Positions 11,626-22,412 of a stretch of DNA of 64,000 nucleotides are shown here, in pieces. Where the stretch lies: positions 5,720,043-5,784,042 of the forward strand of contig JAVGWX010000012.1 of NCBI GenBank assembly GCA_036924085.1, written 5' to 3'. The translations under genes were made by a program, and so were the position numbers. Below the pieces are notes generated by a model. That model was not told the origin of the DNA, did not search any database, and saw nothing but the letters and a program-made list of their open reading frames with translations. The first letter of the stretch is position 1; the number at the start of each line of letters is the position of its first letter. The DNA is from Ariolimax columbianus (Eukaryota; Mollusca; Gastropoda; Stylommatophora; Arionidae).

Positions 11626-12208
11626 AAAAACATCGCCTCACTTAGATAAGATAAGGGCGCGCACAGACACTAATGAACAACTTGCAATTCGGGTCGAACA
11701 TTACTCTAATCTATAGTCTGCGGACACACCAGAGGACACACCAGAGGACGCACAACTTCTATAGTCCAGAGCATACCTTAATATTCGGAAATAACAAAAC
11801 TGGATGACGAACCTACTGTGTTTGAATTCTCCGAACACATAGACTTTCAAGTGACAAGGTGTCAGGGAAAGTAGACACCCTGGGTAAGTCCTCAAGGAAA
11901 ATGTAGACGTTCTATTGCATCACCTCGACAATCTCCTTATTCAGTGATGGAGAGATGGAGAAGTTCTCCATGGCATGACGGATGCTACGATAGTAACACT
12001 TTACATGCATAAAGGGGATTGCAACAACTACATAAAGATCTCACCCTTCCCCTGACCCCCACAGGTATGGTGTTTGCACGGATCTTGCTGAACTTGCAGA
12101 GTTTTCTTCACAGTGGGGTTTTTGAGCTGGGCGGCAACAAGGGACATGATAGCTACTCTTCTGCATCTCCAAGAAAAATGCAAAGATCATGGTAATGAAA
12201 ATGCTTGA

Positions 12209-12630
12209 ATAAAATGAGAAGCTAATGGCAGAACTCTAATAAAATGAGAAGCTAATGGCAGAACTCTAATAAAATGAGAAGCTAATGGCAGAACTCTAAT
12301 AAAATGAGAAGCTAATGGCAGAACTCTAATAAAATGAGAAGCTAATGGCAGAACTCTAATAAAATGAGAAGCTAATGGCAGAACTCTAATAAAATGAGAA
12401 GCTAATGGCAGAACTCTAATAAAATAAGAAGCTAATGGCAGAACTCTAATAAAATGAGAAGCTAATGGCAGAACTATAATAAAATGAGAAGCTAATGGCA
12501 GAACTCCAATAAAATGAGAAGCTAATGGCAGAACTCCAATAAAATGAGAAGCTAATGGCAGAACTCTAATAAAATGAGAAGCTAATGGCAGAACTATAAT
12601 AAAATGAGAAGCTAATGGCAGAACTCTAAT
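12209..12630. repeat. 30-bp minisatellite, 14 near-identical units
   Basis: Unit AATAAAATGAGAAGCTAATG plus GCAGAACTCT, repeated 14 times with only a few point differences. It begins directly after the LINE RT fragment LQEKCKDHGNENA. Confidence 0.96.
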
Positions 12631-12639
12631 TAAATGACC

Positions 12640-13020
12640 AACATAAATAATCGTGCTGGCTCTTTATCGCGATCGTTGAGCACTCATTTGACACGGTCTG
12701 CAGACCTGGATTATATAATGGCATCATCATCATGTAGCATTTCATTTGCAGAACGTCTCTATTAAAACAGACGATATGTAAGGCTCTCGATCTAGAGCCA
12801 GAAATGCCCCTTCTGTTGCTGTCATCTTCAGGACCTGCGTGATGTCTTGTGTCCATCTTCTCCTCGGTCAACCTCTGCCGATCTTTCCACTGACAATTCC
12901 CTCCAATATCGTTCTCTACAGGCCATTTTGATGTTTGATGTGGCCAAAATATTTCGGCTTCCTGGACAAGATATTGTTTACTAACCAATTTTCCTCGATA
13001 TTCAATTAATTTAGAATATC
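12640..13020 (-). mobile_element. LINE 3' end fragment with (ATG)n end
   Basis: Read on the minus strand: IFWPHQTSKWP region (KYFGHIK-type), RRRWTQDITQVLKMTATE and LALDREP, the standard C-terminal tail of a LINE ORF, across several frames. The element ends in GATGATGATG near 12725. Confidence 0.75.
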
Positions 13021-13645
13021 TAGGACAAAGGAGTGGGGAAATGTCACTGAAAATAGGCAAGGGGTTGCCGTGAGCCAGGCATTAGTCCACACAAACCTCA
13101 CTGTCGTGAATGACGAACGTCCAACTAGAATAGCATCTCGATCAGAAGATACGGACGGGGTCATCGACCTGGCTCTTATATCCAGTGATGTTGCTCCAAC
13201 CACATGCTGGGACGTATTAGGGGCACAAGATAGCGACCACCTGCCGTATGTCGTACTTATACCCAGAGGAAAACACACCAAACACCGGAAAGCCAAACAG
13301 GTGTTCAGATACACGTTCGAACAGGATAATGTAGTGAACAAGCTGCGCCAGACGATAGGACGCAGGACCACTAGATCCCCTTTTGTCCAACCACGCTGGT
13401 GGACTCAAGAGGTTGATACGGCCTGGAGAGAAAAGGAGGCGGCAACAAAGGATTGGTGTAAGACCAGAAAGATAGCTGGTATTAATGTCGACGCATTAAA
13501 CGAGAAAAGAGACGGTAAAACGCAAAGCTTCAAATTCCTTTAAAGCGTTAGCTAGGGAATCCAAAAGCGAGCAATGGGAGGAGTTCATCACAGGAGTGAG
13601 TAATGATAATACCCTTCAGAAGTTCTGGCACATGCATCGGAAGAT

Positions 13646-14461
13646 GAATGGACAAACTCCGTGCAATGACCAGGCTTGTCCCCTGGTCAAATGCACTATT
13701 TCGAGAGGAATCACAGGTCGCTGAAATTTGGTCCACGTGCTTGGCTGATAAGCTACTATCTGAGGGACTACGGCCGAACGCCTCTAAGCCAGAATCCCGC
13801 CCCAAATCTCAGCACCGCTGTGATGGGAGGCTACGACATGGCTGGGGCTTGCGTCTCAGCCAGGCCCGGTTGAGCCGCAGAAATGTACCTAGTAAAATGC
13901 ACTCCTGCCTCGCTCTTTGCCTCTGTCTGCTATCAGTCATCCCAATGGACGCAGAAGAGATGCAGTCCAGCGGACTTTGCACCTCCTGCCCTATTGTGAC
14001 AACCTTCCGGGTGGCGGGGAATGCTAGGCGTACCATCACTGCAGATGAGCCGAGAAAATAAAGGGAGCAAAGAGATACCTCACTCACATGCATATGCTAC
14101 GTTTCTGGCAGGACGTGACGATCCTGGGACAAAGTCACACTGGACTGCCTCTCTTCCGGGATAGTACAAACTAGTACATAGTCCATCATATCATTGCAAA
14201 ACCCTATAGACACGAGTAGGGAAGGCTCGTTAGTCCTGCAAGACAACTTCCTAAAAGAGACAACTCTGACCAAAAACAACTGCTGCCTTGCAGTTAGGCT
14301 GGGGATAGCCAAAGGCTAAGGAGGGCAACCCTACAGAAACGCCTGTTGAAATCGGATGCACTGCGCCACAGGCTTAACAAAATAAAACAGTGCAAAGTAA
14401 ATATCGCTGTAAACAGCGTACGATGAAGAAGAAGAAGAAGAAGAAGAAGAATGGACAAACT
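13646..14461 (+). mobile_element. Retroposon with 28S rRNA-derived 5' part, GAA tail and 13-bp TSD
   Basis: GAATGGACAAACT occurs at 13646-13658 and at 14449-14461 and brackets the insertion into LINE-Z. The LINE coding sequence KMNGQT is duplicated at the two edges. The left part (about 13695-13870) resembles the 3' end of 28S rRNA: TTCGAGAGGAA, GTGCTTGGCTGA, GAACGCCTCTAAG, CAGAATCCCGCC. The right end is GCGTACGAT followed by (GAA)n, the same tail as LINE-A at 344-373. The middle part (13870-14400) I do not recognise. It could be a SINE-like family with a 28S head using LINE-A machinery, or a one-off chimeric retrocopy. Confidence 0.75.
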
Positions 14462-15351
14462 ACAAGCCAGCTTATCTCCAACATTCAAGACACCACAGGA
14501 AGGGTCCTGAAGACAGAGGAAGAGAAGGTTCTAAGTTTTTTTCAGTCGATATGTTGCCCAGACTGACAAAGGCGACAGAGATGCCCGTCAGGAAACTCGG
14601 AAAGGCATCTTAGACGCAGCCATCAGGAGAGAGGCTTGTGTAGACCTTATCACCGAGGCAGACGTTGTAAATAGCCTACGTACAAGCAAAAGCACAGCCC
14701 CAGGACCTGATGGAGTACAGTATTGCCACATCAAGCTGTTGGATGAGACAGATATAAGAAATATGGTGAAGGAGTTCAACCACACTACAGAGAAAGCATA
14801 TGTGCCTGAGGACTGGCTTCATAGCTATCTATGCCCACTGCCTATACCTGGTAAGGACTCTAAGCTTCTCGGCAGCTATCGAATAATCATTATACAAAAC
14901 GTATATGGCAAATTGCTCGAGAAGATAGTGGCCAGGAAAATAATGGTCTACCTTGAACGGGAGCACATCCTACCTGATACGCTGGACAGCTATAGAACAG
15001 CGAAGGAGACCTGGGCTAACGCTGCTAACTTTCGCGTATGATGTGTACTGGGGGTTTCAGTCAAAGCAAGAAACAGTCGCGGTGGCACTCGACCTGGAAG
15101 ACGCATACAGTCGTGTCGATTTTGGGACCTTAATTACCTGTCTGCAGCAGTGTCGTTTAAGCCCGTGACTGGTTAGTTGGATATCAGCTGCCCTGATGGA
15201 AAGGACAGTTGCGCTACGCGTGGGATCGTGGACATCAGAACCGAGACGAATATGTCCAGGACTGCCTCAAGGGTCTCCGCTCTCACCTGTGCTCTTCAAC
15301 ATTTACACAGTAAAAGTGGTAAATATTTAACCCACAGGGACATGGCGAACG

Positions 15352-16515
15352 TTGACATTTGCCGATGACATCCTAACATACAGGACTGGCCCAGACAGGC
15401 AAGAGTTGGTCAAAGACATCCAGGAAACCTTGCAAGGAATGTCACAGTGGTGCAGCGACTCAAGCTCCAAGATCAATCCGAACAAGGCCTGCATGATGTG
15501 GTGCTCTTTGAATAATTCCATAGCAAAGGCTGAACTCCCGGGCATCACTTTTGATTGTTGCACCATCGACAGGTGTGACAGGTTGAAATACCTCGGAGGG
15601 ACTTTTGATCGCAGTCTTTTCTATAACTGCCATGTTGACCACATCGTACAAAGATGCAAGAGAGGGTTAGGAGCACTCAAGACCATGGCTGGTGCCGACT
15701 TGGAACAACCCATCCTGTTCATCCTATTTCGTCAGGTCGTTTTGTCTGTCATCGATTACGGACTAGGCCTCTTCACACTATCAAGAACACAGTGTGAAAG
15801 GTTGGAACGCATCCAGAATGAAAGTATGCGACTGGTTCTGGGCTGCACTACAGATACCGCGATTGTGATGATGCGGTACATGTTGGGATTGTTATCGGTG
15901 ACATCCAGACATAAACTGGCACAAATAAAAGCCTATATGCGTGTCACCACAGACACTCGACACCCTCTGCACAGTGGTATCTCAGACATCAAGGGATCAA
16001 GAATCAAGAGAGGGTCGTCATGGATGGCACAGGCTGAGACAACAATCGGACACGTCACTCCAGCTGAGACGATAGCCAAAGGGGAAGAATGGGTCCATAC
16101 TGGTTATATAATGATAGAGTACCAGAGAGCCATCATAACCTTAGGCAATGAATGCAGAGAACGGAACAACGAGAGTGCAGAGCACGACGTAAATCAGCTG
16201 ATAACTGAGAACACCCGGGAGAGTGACGCTGTCATATACACCGACGGATCAGTCGTGCGCAGTCGGACATCAGGCTGGGGTTTCTCGGCTAGAGTGAGAG
16301 GAGAGGTCGTTGCTGAGCGCAGAAGGGTATACATGTCAACAACCTCAAGTATGAGAATGGAGACGGAAGCAGTGACCTCAGCACTGAAATGGATGTCTGA
16401 GACTTCTATAAGAAAGGCAGTCATCGTGACAGACCCGCAGGCCGTACTTCAGAAAGTGCAGAAGGGATGGCTTAGGTACGAGTGGGTAGCTGCTGTTCAA
16501 ACTTCCAGGCTCTGA
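15352..16515 (+). pseudogene. LINE-Z RT palm, thumb and RNase H (long open segment)
   Basis: This 387-codon open segment opens at MTFADDI (RT catalytic Asp pair). It continues through YLGGTFDRSL, the thumb (RIQNESMRLVLG) and RNase H. RNase H acidic residues are visible in YTDGSV, METEAVTSAL and IVTDPQAVL. The last RNase H motif (NERADILASRAP) follows in another frame at about 16555, so one frameshift near 16500 separates it. No start codon context is claimed, because it is the middle of a polyprotein. Confidence 0.85.
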
Positions 16516-16869
16516 CCTGGATCTACTGTCCTGCTCATGCCGGGGTTCAAGGCAATGAAAGAGCTGACATCTTGGCTTCACGGGCTCCCATCATGGGCAC
16601 ATTGGTGATGGGCAGAAGTGACATTTTGAAATCAATCAAAAACCCCCTGCTGGATGAGGACACCGAAATAGATGAAGCAGCAATCCACAGACTGCAAAGT
16701 TTCGACATTAAACGAGGTTCGAGCCGACTGGAGCGCATGCGAGGACGGCGCATGACCTTATACAACCAGCGAGCTACAGGGATCATCAGCATCCCTACCT
16801 TACGCCATTTGATGAGAGAGACTGAGCACCTATGGATATGCCCGGAGTGCAGTGACGTCGATTCTTAGA

Positions 16870-17104
16870 AACAGAAACAGAATATCTTCATTTTCCCTTT
16901 TCGCAATCCATTGTATTTTGAGCACCCTTCTGTCGCATTTTAGTTCAAAAGATTCAATCCTTTTCTTAAGTGTTTCACATTCGTACGTTGCCACCGGGAA
17001 GATGCAAGCTCGCAGGATTTTTATGTTCGCCATTTTATTAGAGTTCTTCCATACGTTTCTCCTTTTATTCAACCTCTGCATTGGCAACAACGCCAAGGGC
17101 TTCA
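16870..17104 (-). mobile_element. LINE RT C-terminal fragment
   Basis: The minus strand reads WKNSNKMANIKILRACIFPV, then ATYECETLKK (the Y-x-C-E-T signature), FELKCDRRVLKIQW and AKRENEDIL. It is short, and converges with an unrelated LINE fragment starting at about 17105 on +. Confidence 0.8.
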
Positions 17105-17765
17105 ACAGCAGGATAAAAGCTAACGGTCAGGAACTCGAAGTGGTTTAAATATCTTCGGTCGATTGTCAATGATAAAGGATCAAAATGTGAGGTGTTGGCC
17201 AGAATAGCACAGACAATAGCGGCGTAGCGGCGCTTACATGGCTTAACAAAATCTGGCAAGATAAACTGTTAGCACTATTTACGAAAATCAGATTAATGCG
17301 AACACTGGTCCTGTCAATATTCCTCTATGTTTGTGAGACATGGACAGTTACAGCTGACTTTCAACGAAGGTTACAAGCCTTAGAGATTAGATGTTTCCGA
17401 AAACTTTTAAACGTCACGTACAAAGATCGAGTTACAATTGAGGAAATACGAGATAGAATTACAACAACAATAGGGCCTTTTGAAGACCTCATGGCAACTG
17501 TCAAAAGAAGGAAACTCGCTTGGTACGGTCACATATCGAAATCAAATAGTCTTGCAAATACGATCATCCATGGAAAGGGGCAAGGCAGACGATGAAGAGG
17601 CCGTCCAAAAAAGAGGTGGGAGGACAACATAAAATAATGGACCAATCTCCGACCAGAAGAGTCACAGGCAGCGGCATCTGACAGAGAAGGGTGGCGTGAT
17701 ATTGTGAGGATGTCTTCATGTGGGCCCCAACGACCTCACCGGTTACAGGATGACCTTACCTGATC
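17105..17765 (+). mobile_element. LINE RT C-terminal fragment
   Basis: Reads NGQELEVV and KYL, then VLARIAQTIAA, MRTLVLSIFLYVCETWTVTA (17296 on), LEIRCFRKLLNVTYKD, IGPFEDLMATVKRRKLAWYG, and GRPKKRWEDNIK near 17610. It ends near PQRPHRL. Several stops; the 17296-17595 segment is open. Confidence 0.83.
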
Positions 17766-17879
17766 TGACATTGGCATAGCCATTCTCCGTCTGATTCCTT
17801 CAGACGATCTCTATTGTTGCTTGTAATTGAGTACAGGTACTCACAACTTGTGACTTATCTCAATTTCCCGTTGTTCTAG

Positions 17880-18660
17880 AATAAATTTAGGTTTGGTATT
17901 TGTCTTGTCTGTGCTTATTAGCTTGGTTTGACTTATATTTAGGTTTGGTATTTGTCTTGTCTGTGCTTATTAGCTTGGTTTGACTTATATTTAGGTTTGG
18001 TATTTGTCTTGTCTGTGCTTATTAGCTTGGTTTGACTTATATTTAGGTTTGATATTTGTCTTATCTGTGCTTATTAGCTTGGTTTGACTTATATTTAGGT
18101 TTGGTATTTGTCTTGTCTGTGCTTATTAGCTTTGTTTGACTTATATTTAGGTTTGATATTTGTCTTATCTGTGCTTATTAGCTTGGTTTGACTTATATTT
18201 AGGTTTGGTATTTGTCTTGTCTGTGCTTATTAGCTTGGTTTGACTTATATTTAGGTTTGGTGTTTGGTTTTCACTGTGTTGTTTTACTGACACAATCATC
18301 CTTTCCAGTCCCGCGCCGCTCTTTGAGAGAACAACTGTGTCGTCTGCATGTCTGAGCTCTGGTATCTCGTTCCCACAAATGATTAATGGCTCGAACGTCA
18401 GAATTTCCATCGTTTTTGACTTTCCTCATTATGGATTGTGCATATATATTGAATAGATAAGCGGAGAGTGTGCATTCCGGTTTTACGCCCTTTTGAACTT
18501 CGAACAAGTCTGACATTTCTCCGGCTATTCTGACCGCTGCTATTTGTGTTCAACTGAGTCAAATGCGTTGGGAACCCCATGTAGCTTATTAAGTTCCACA
18601 ACGATTGATGCTGTACATAGTCCAACGTGAGAGCCAGAGTACCGTTTTATGGCAGTATAT
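17880..18660 (-). mobile_element. LINE RT fragment with 52-bp array
   Basis: Minus-strand frames give QHQSLWNLISYMGFPTHL (18620), KGVKPECTLSAYLFNIYAQ (18500), ELRHADDTVVLSKS (18350; catalytic Asp pair) and LNISQTKL (18260), i.e. RT motifs 4 to 6. Immediately after LNISQTKL the sequence becomes a 52-bp array. Confidence 0.82.
17886..18262. repeat. 52-bp minisatellite seeded in LINE RT
   Basis: About seven 52-bp units, core TTTAGGTTTGGTATTTGTCT and GTGCTTATTAGCTT. On the minus strand each begins with residues of the RT segment NISQTKLISTDKTNT, contiguous with the LINE at its right edge. Confidence 0.94.
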
Positions 18661-19440
18661 CTGACAGCTTTGAGGTTAAGAGCGTAGGTAAGCAGGATTG
18701 TGTCCTTGCTCCCACCTTCTTGTTACTGTAGCAGAGAGAACAGGACCTTGCTCTTTAAGGCAGCACTTCGTCTAAACACCTTAATCTAAAGAATCTAACA
18801 CAATAAACTTAGATAAACAAATTATTCCTTACTACACTGGCACTCTTCTATCCACAACTCACTCATTCCTACCCAGGGATTACCTAACCTAACAATCTCT
18901 ACCCCTACACCTATACTATTGTCAACAGTCACTTTTCTCGTGTTTGCCTTGCCATGACGTAACGCAAGTCCGAATTATGGCCGGAATGACGCCGATGAGT
19001 ACTTCGGGCTGTGCCCTGAACCCAGGTAGATCGCCCTTGGTCCTGTTCCTTGGTGCCGCTTGTCGAATTGCGTTGTGGATATCGGGAAAAACTAAATCAG
19101 CAGCCGCAGGTTTGAATTGATGTGTGTTGAGTAAGGGCCGGCTGACCACGTGATAGCGTGTCGCGGGTCAGCACATGTTTGAGATGGCAACGTTCACTCC
19201 CACAGCGGGCAATTATGGCTAACAACTCATAGGATCGCTCACATGGCTGGTGCTGGTCACACCCCAGCCTAAATGAAATGACTCACAGGTGTAAACTTTG
19301 AATACCTTGAACTGGAGCTCAGGCGAGGTGCCGTCCAGTTCAAAGTAAAGTGGCCAACTCTTTCAAGGTGTCGGGCCCTTGAAAACCTCGTGTAACTGTC
19401 GGACCTGGAAGACCATATAAGTCGTGCTGACGATCTCTTA
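18661..19440. other. No recognisable gene
   Basis: I see no domain, exon or element boundary that I can defend here. Confidence 0.35.
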
Positions 19441-19790
19441 GTGTGCGGCGCTCAACTGTCTCCCTCTTTAATGCATCGCTGTTCAAAAATCGTGTAGCCT
19501 ATTTGGAAATATATCGTAGCGTATCTGCTGCAAATGTTGTAACCTCTCTACAAATATATCGAAGCGTATCTGCTGCAAATGTTGTAATCTCTCTGCAAAT
19601 GGTGGGACCTCGCCCTCTGCAAGTCTCGCAGTCTCTCCCTGCAAATGTATCGTCTGCAAATCTCGTAATCTGTGTACAAAATCGTGAAGTCTGCTTTTGC
19701 GCTCTGCAAATCGTGTAATGTTGTATCTCTGCAAATCGCGTAGTCTGTCTCCTTCAACGTAGCGCTCACTAAATCGTGTAAAGTCCCCCT
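19440..19790. repeat. Degenerate CTGCAAAT-rich tandem repeat
   Basis: The motif CTGCAAAT recurs irregularly. Two longer units near 19505-19595 share ATATATCG-AGCGTATCTGCT and GCAAATGTTGTAA. It is older and less regular than the other arrays. Confidence 0.6.
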
Positions 19791-19810
19791 CTGCTTTGTT
19801 GTTGTTGCTT

Positions 19811-20035
19811 AGATGTTTGCCTCACTAGTTTCTACTGACGGAGACGCGTCATTTTCCACCCCCCCCCCCCCACCGTAGTCCATTGGGCAATATCAGCCGC
19901 TCTGCTTTTAAAAAAAAATATTTTTTATATTTTTTTTTATGTGTTTGCCTCACTAGTTTCTACTGGCGGAGGCGCGCCTATTCCACCCCAGACCGTAGTC
20001 AATTTGGGCGATATTAAGACGCATAAACCAGTGCT
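19811..20035. repeat. Diverged tandem duplication (~130 bp, two copies)
   Basis: GTTTGCCTCACTAGTTTCTA followed by CGGAG, TTCCACC, CCGTAGTC and GGGC(A/G)ATAT occurs at about 19815 and again at about 19945. The first copy contains a C13-14 run at 19858-19871. Confidence 0.75.
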
Positions 20036-20214
20036 TTGATGCGTGTGTGTATCTGTTTGTACCTAGCCTGGTGTTTCCGTGATGTTCCTCCCGTTGTTCC
20101 TCGCTTTTGATGTTCCTAGTTGTCCGCCGTAGGTGTTTGCATAAATATGCACAATAGTTTTCCTGGGACCATTTTGGGATTGAGTATATTTATTTTCTGT
20201 CATACTTGATTCGG

Positions 20215-20298
20215 ATCTCTTTTTTTTGTTTCCTGATTTGTTTCTTTTTTTTCTTTTTTTTTCCCCTCTTCTTTTTTTTTTTTTTTTTTTTTTTTCTA
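20215..20298. repeat. Poly(T)-rich tract
   Basis: T runs broken by C, ending in about 27 T. It may be the A-tail of a minus-strand retroposon lying to its right, but I could not identify one. Confidence 0.7.
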
Positions 20299-21239
20299 TT
20301 TTAAAAAGAAATATAAAACCCCATCATACATTTTATACACAATTGTGAAGATAGCAGTGTAGTGAGGTGTACAACGAGAATGAATGAGATGGAATGATTG
20401 GGAAATATAACAAACAATATACTTGATACATAAGGATTAAGAGTACAATATAAATTAATTGAAAAGTGTCTTCCTTCTGTTGTGAGGCCCATCTGTGTTG
20501 ACTTCCTTCTGTCTGATCTTGGTGTATCAGGTTTTGCCTGCTCTCATATTTTCCATCGCATCCATGTGCTCCAACTTGTAAGCGATTCACTGATTTGTGT
20601 GTCACCTTGTAGATCCCTCATCTCACCTGTGCCCTCTAGCTCTCGCAGTCAATTATGTGTTGAATGTGTGGTAGGCTCAGGAACAGAAGAACAATAGAAA
20701 GGTAGATAATTGATTAAATAATTATAGATAAAAAAGGTTGATGTAGTAGAAGTATAATTATATTAAGTATGGATATATAGTGGTGAGGATGCCCGCAGAA
20801 GGGATATACATATATAAACCTATAAATACATACATAAGTGTAAATTAAAATGTCCACATATATATACTCATACGTACATATCTACACACCTACATATCTA
20901 CACACCTACATATGTGCTCATTTACATGTGTGCACACTGTAGCGTTCGTGAATTGTCACACCCACTTGCTACATAACCGATGGGCTAATTGTAGTGTGAG
21001 TCCGTTACATCATCAGTCGACGCATCTTCCCACTGAATCCACAAGCATCGACCACCGATCACCACGTTCAAGGCACAGGCGACACAGAAACTGTGGCCAA
21101 GCTAGAGCAATCCACCGAGTCTATCGCCACATGGACACCTGTGTGTTAATTTACCCACGGACAACAATAGGTCAAATTTAGTAGAATGTAACCACACGAA
21201 GCACCACAATTTTAAGTCGCGAGGTATACCACTGTCATT
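20299..21239. other. No recognisable gene; ATAC/ACAT-rich stretch
   Basis: Unique-looking AT-rich DNA. 20800-20910 is rich in TACATATCTACACACC repeats. Small open frames look random. Confidence 0.4.
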
Positions 21240-21261
21240 TTCAGATCCAACTCCGCACGTG

Positions 21262-21690
21262 GAAAATGGACCTCCTGCACCGCAGGAGAATAACCCCGTG
21301 TGCAGTCATCGCAGGAAAGACGAATCTTACGCATCGTCGGACTGCGCACCAAACAAAGTGTCAAGACATGCTATGTCTCCAACAGCCCACCAAGAAAGCT
21401 TAGAGATGGTCGCACATGTCAGCAGGGCATTTCTGCTCGCTCCGGCACATGGCTAGAGAGTACACGTCTGTCCTACAGGGAGACCACTCTCTTCATGTAT
21501 TGAGCAAAGAGATGAATGGTATTGCCTTCCGTAAATCAGAGCCAGGAGCTGCCAATAATGCTGCCATAAAATGGGACATCCACCTCCGTGAGGCTTGTGC
21601 AAATTCATCAATTGCCCACAAAACTCACAAACCAGCATCAAGGTCTCTTTTGGGTCAAAAAACAAAAAATAAAAGAAAAACAACTAAGTG
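21262..21690 (+). pseudogene. Merlin/ISXO2-like transposase N-terminal remnant
   Basis: Two overlapping frames together give the features of the zinc-ribbon plus helix-turn-helix start of ISXO2-like (Merlin) transposases. These are RKLRDGRTCQQ, SARSGTWLESTRLSYRET (compare the usual R-x-G-T-x-F/W-x-x-S-x-L) and LFMY, then KWDIHLREACAN, where the family has W-Y-x-x-x-R-E-V-C. The DDE catalytic part is not seen. A frameshift lies near 21500. These DNA transposons move by cut-and-paste in animal nuclei. A chance resemblance remains possible because only about 100 residues are comparable. Confidence 0.45.
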
Positions 21691-21947
21691 ACAGCTGTAC
21701 ACACAATTATTTTGGTATGGAAGACTGTGTGGTCATAGAATTTCAGAAAGCGTGAGCCCTTAGCACGCTCCAGGATGTCTGAGACGCCCAGCTCGTCAAG
21801 TAATCAAGAAGAAAAAATTTGATATTTTGTTTCTCTAAGTACGGTGACCCTACCAATAGTCATTTTTATACTGCTGGATTCGTCACGTCCATCTACACAC
21901 GATTTTTGCCGGTAAAAGCACCGCATGCTAGATCACAAATGGCTTTT

Positions 21948-22412
21948 GAACGATTTATTATTTTTTCCGCCGATTGGGCCAGGCCGACTTTTTGGGGGGA
22001 AAGGTGAAGTAGGTTGTTGGGAAAGACCTTTATCTTGTACATCCGCCCATTTTACTTGTTTAGGTGACAGAACTACGCTTGAATTGGAGACCAACAGTTG
22101 TGTCGATATTGTAAACACAGTATCGATTCTTTGTTATGGTTTCCATGGTTTTCCATCGGAGCGCCTAGGCCTTTTCCGGGAAGGTCCAAATATTTAAATT
22201 TTTCCGAAAATTTCACATTCATCTTCTTGTATCTCAGAAACCAACAAGCACACAACAACAACACCGACACCAACAAGTTCTTCATTCAATTGTGTCTATA
22301 AACACAAGAAAATCATACTTATTGACCACCAAATAGAACAGTTATAATTTTTGAAATTTGCAAAATTAAAAAATGTGAGAAATTTTCAAAAACTCAATGC
22401 AGTGTGCTAAAG
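21948..22412 (+). repeat. Dispersed repeat of unknown class, copy 2
   Basis: Second copy of the sequence at 9222-9586; about 100 bp longer, with extra bases around 22080-22170. It directly abuts the cut 3' end of the LINE at 22407-23470. Confidence 0.7.

Larger units (their letters stand above)
9870..12207 (+). mobile_element. Decayed LINE, endonuclease to RT finger, with internal arrays
   Basis: The endonuclease starts around 9955 (LRTWTLRTMCSGLETTDLTS), continues through QLKRLHGGVAALQ, FTFIWQGL, ISFAMENIHV, SERIMFLRL and LYILGDLN (GDFN with F to L). A linker follows (DIGSTK, MHEKMKVALGP), then RVEHYSNLYS near 11690 and an RT fragment ending LLHLQEKCKDHGNENA near 12200. Frameshifts and stops are many. 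Arrays of 45 bp (10071-10205) and 63 bp (11133-11625) are built from its own coding sequence, and a 30-bp array follows at 12209. RT catalytic motifs are absent because the element is cut there. Confidence 0.82.
13040..16868 (+). mobile_element. LINE-Z copy, endonuclease C-terminus to RNase H, with a nested insertion
   Basis: 5'-truncated. 13070-13540 carries the endonuclease end (DLALISSDVAP, SDHLPYVVL) and RPRWWTQEV-like linker (QPRWWTQEVDTAW). After an ~800-bp insertion (13646-14461) it resumes with STAPGPDGVQYCHIK (14690), ALDLEDAYSRVDF (15090), PGLPQGSPLSPVLFNIY (15260) and TFADDI (15352). Then come the RT thumb, RNase H YTDGSV (16238), METEAVTSALKW, VTDPQAVL and WIYCPAHAGVQGNERAD (16530), and a truncated knuckle CPECSDVDS at 16868. 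The C-terminal 390 codons are open, so it is among the younger elements here, though still broken upstream. Confidence 0.9.
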
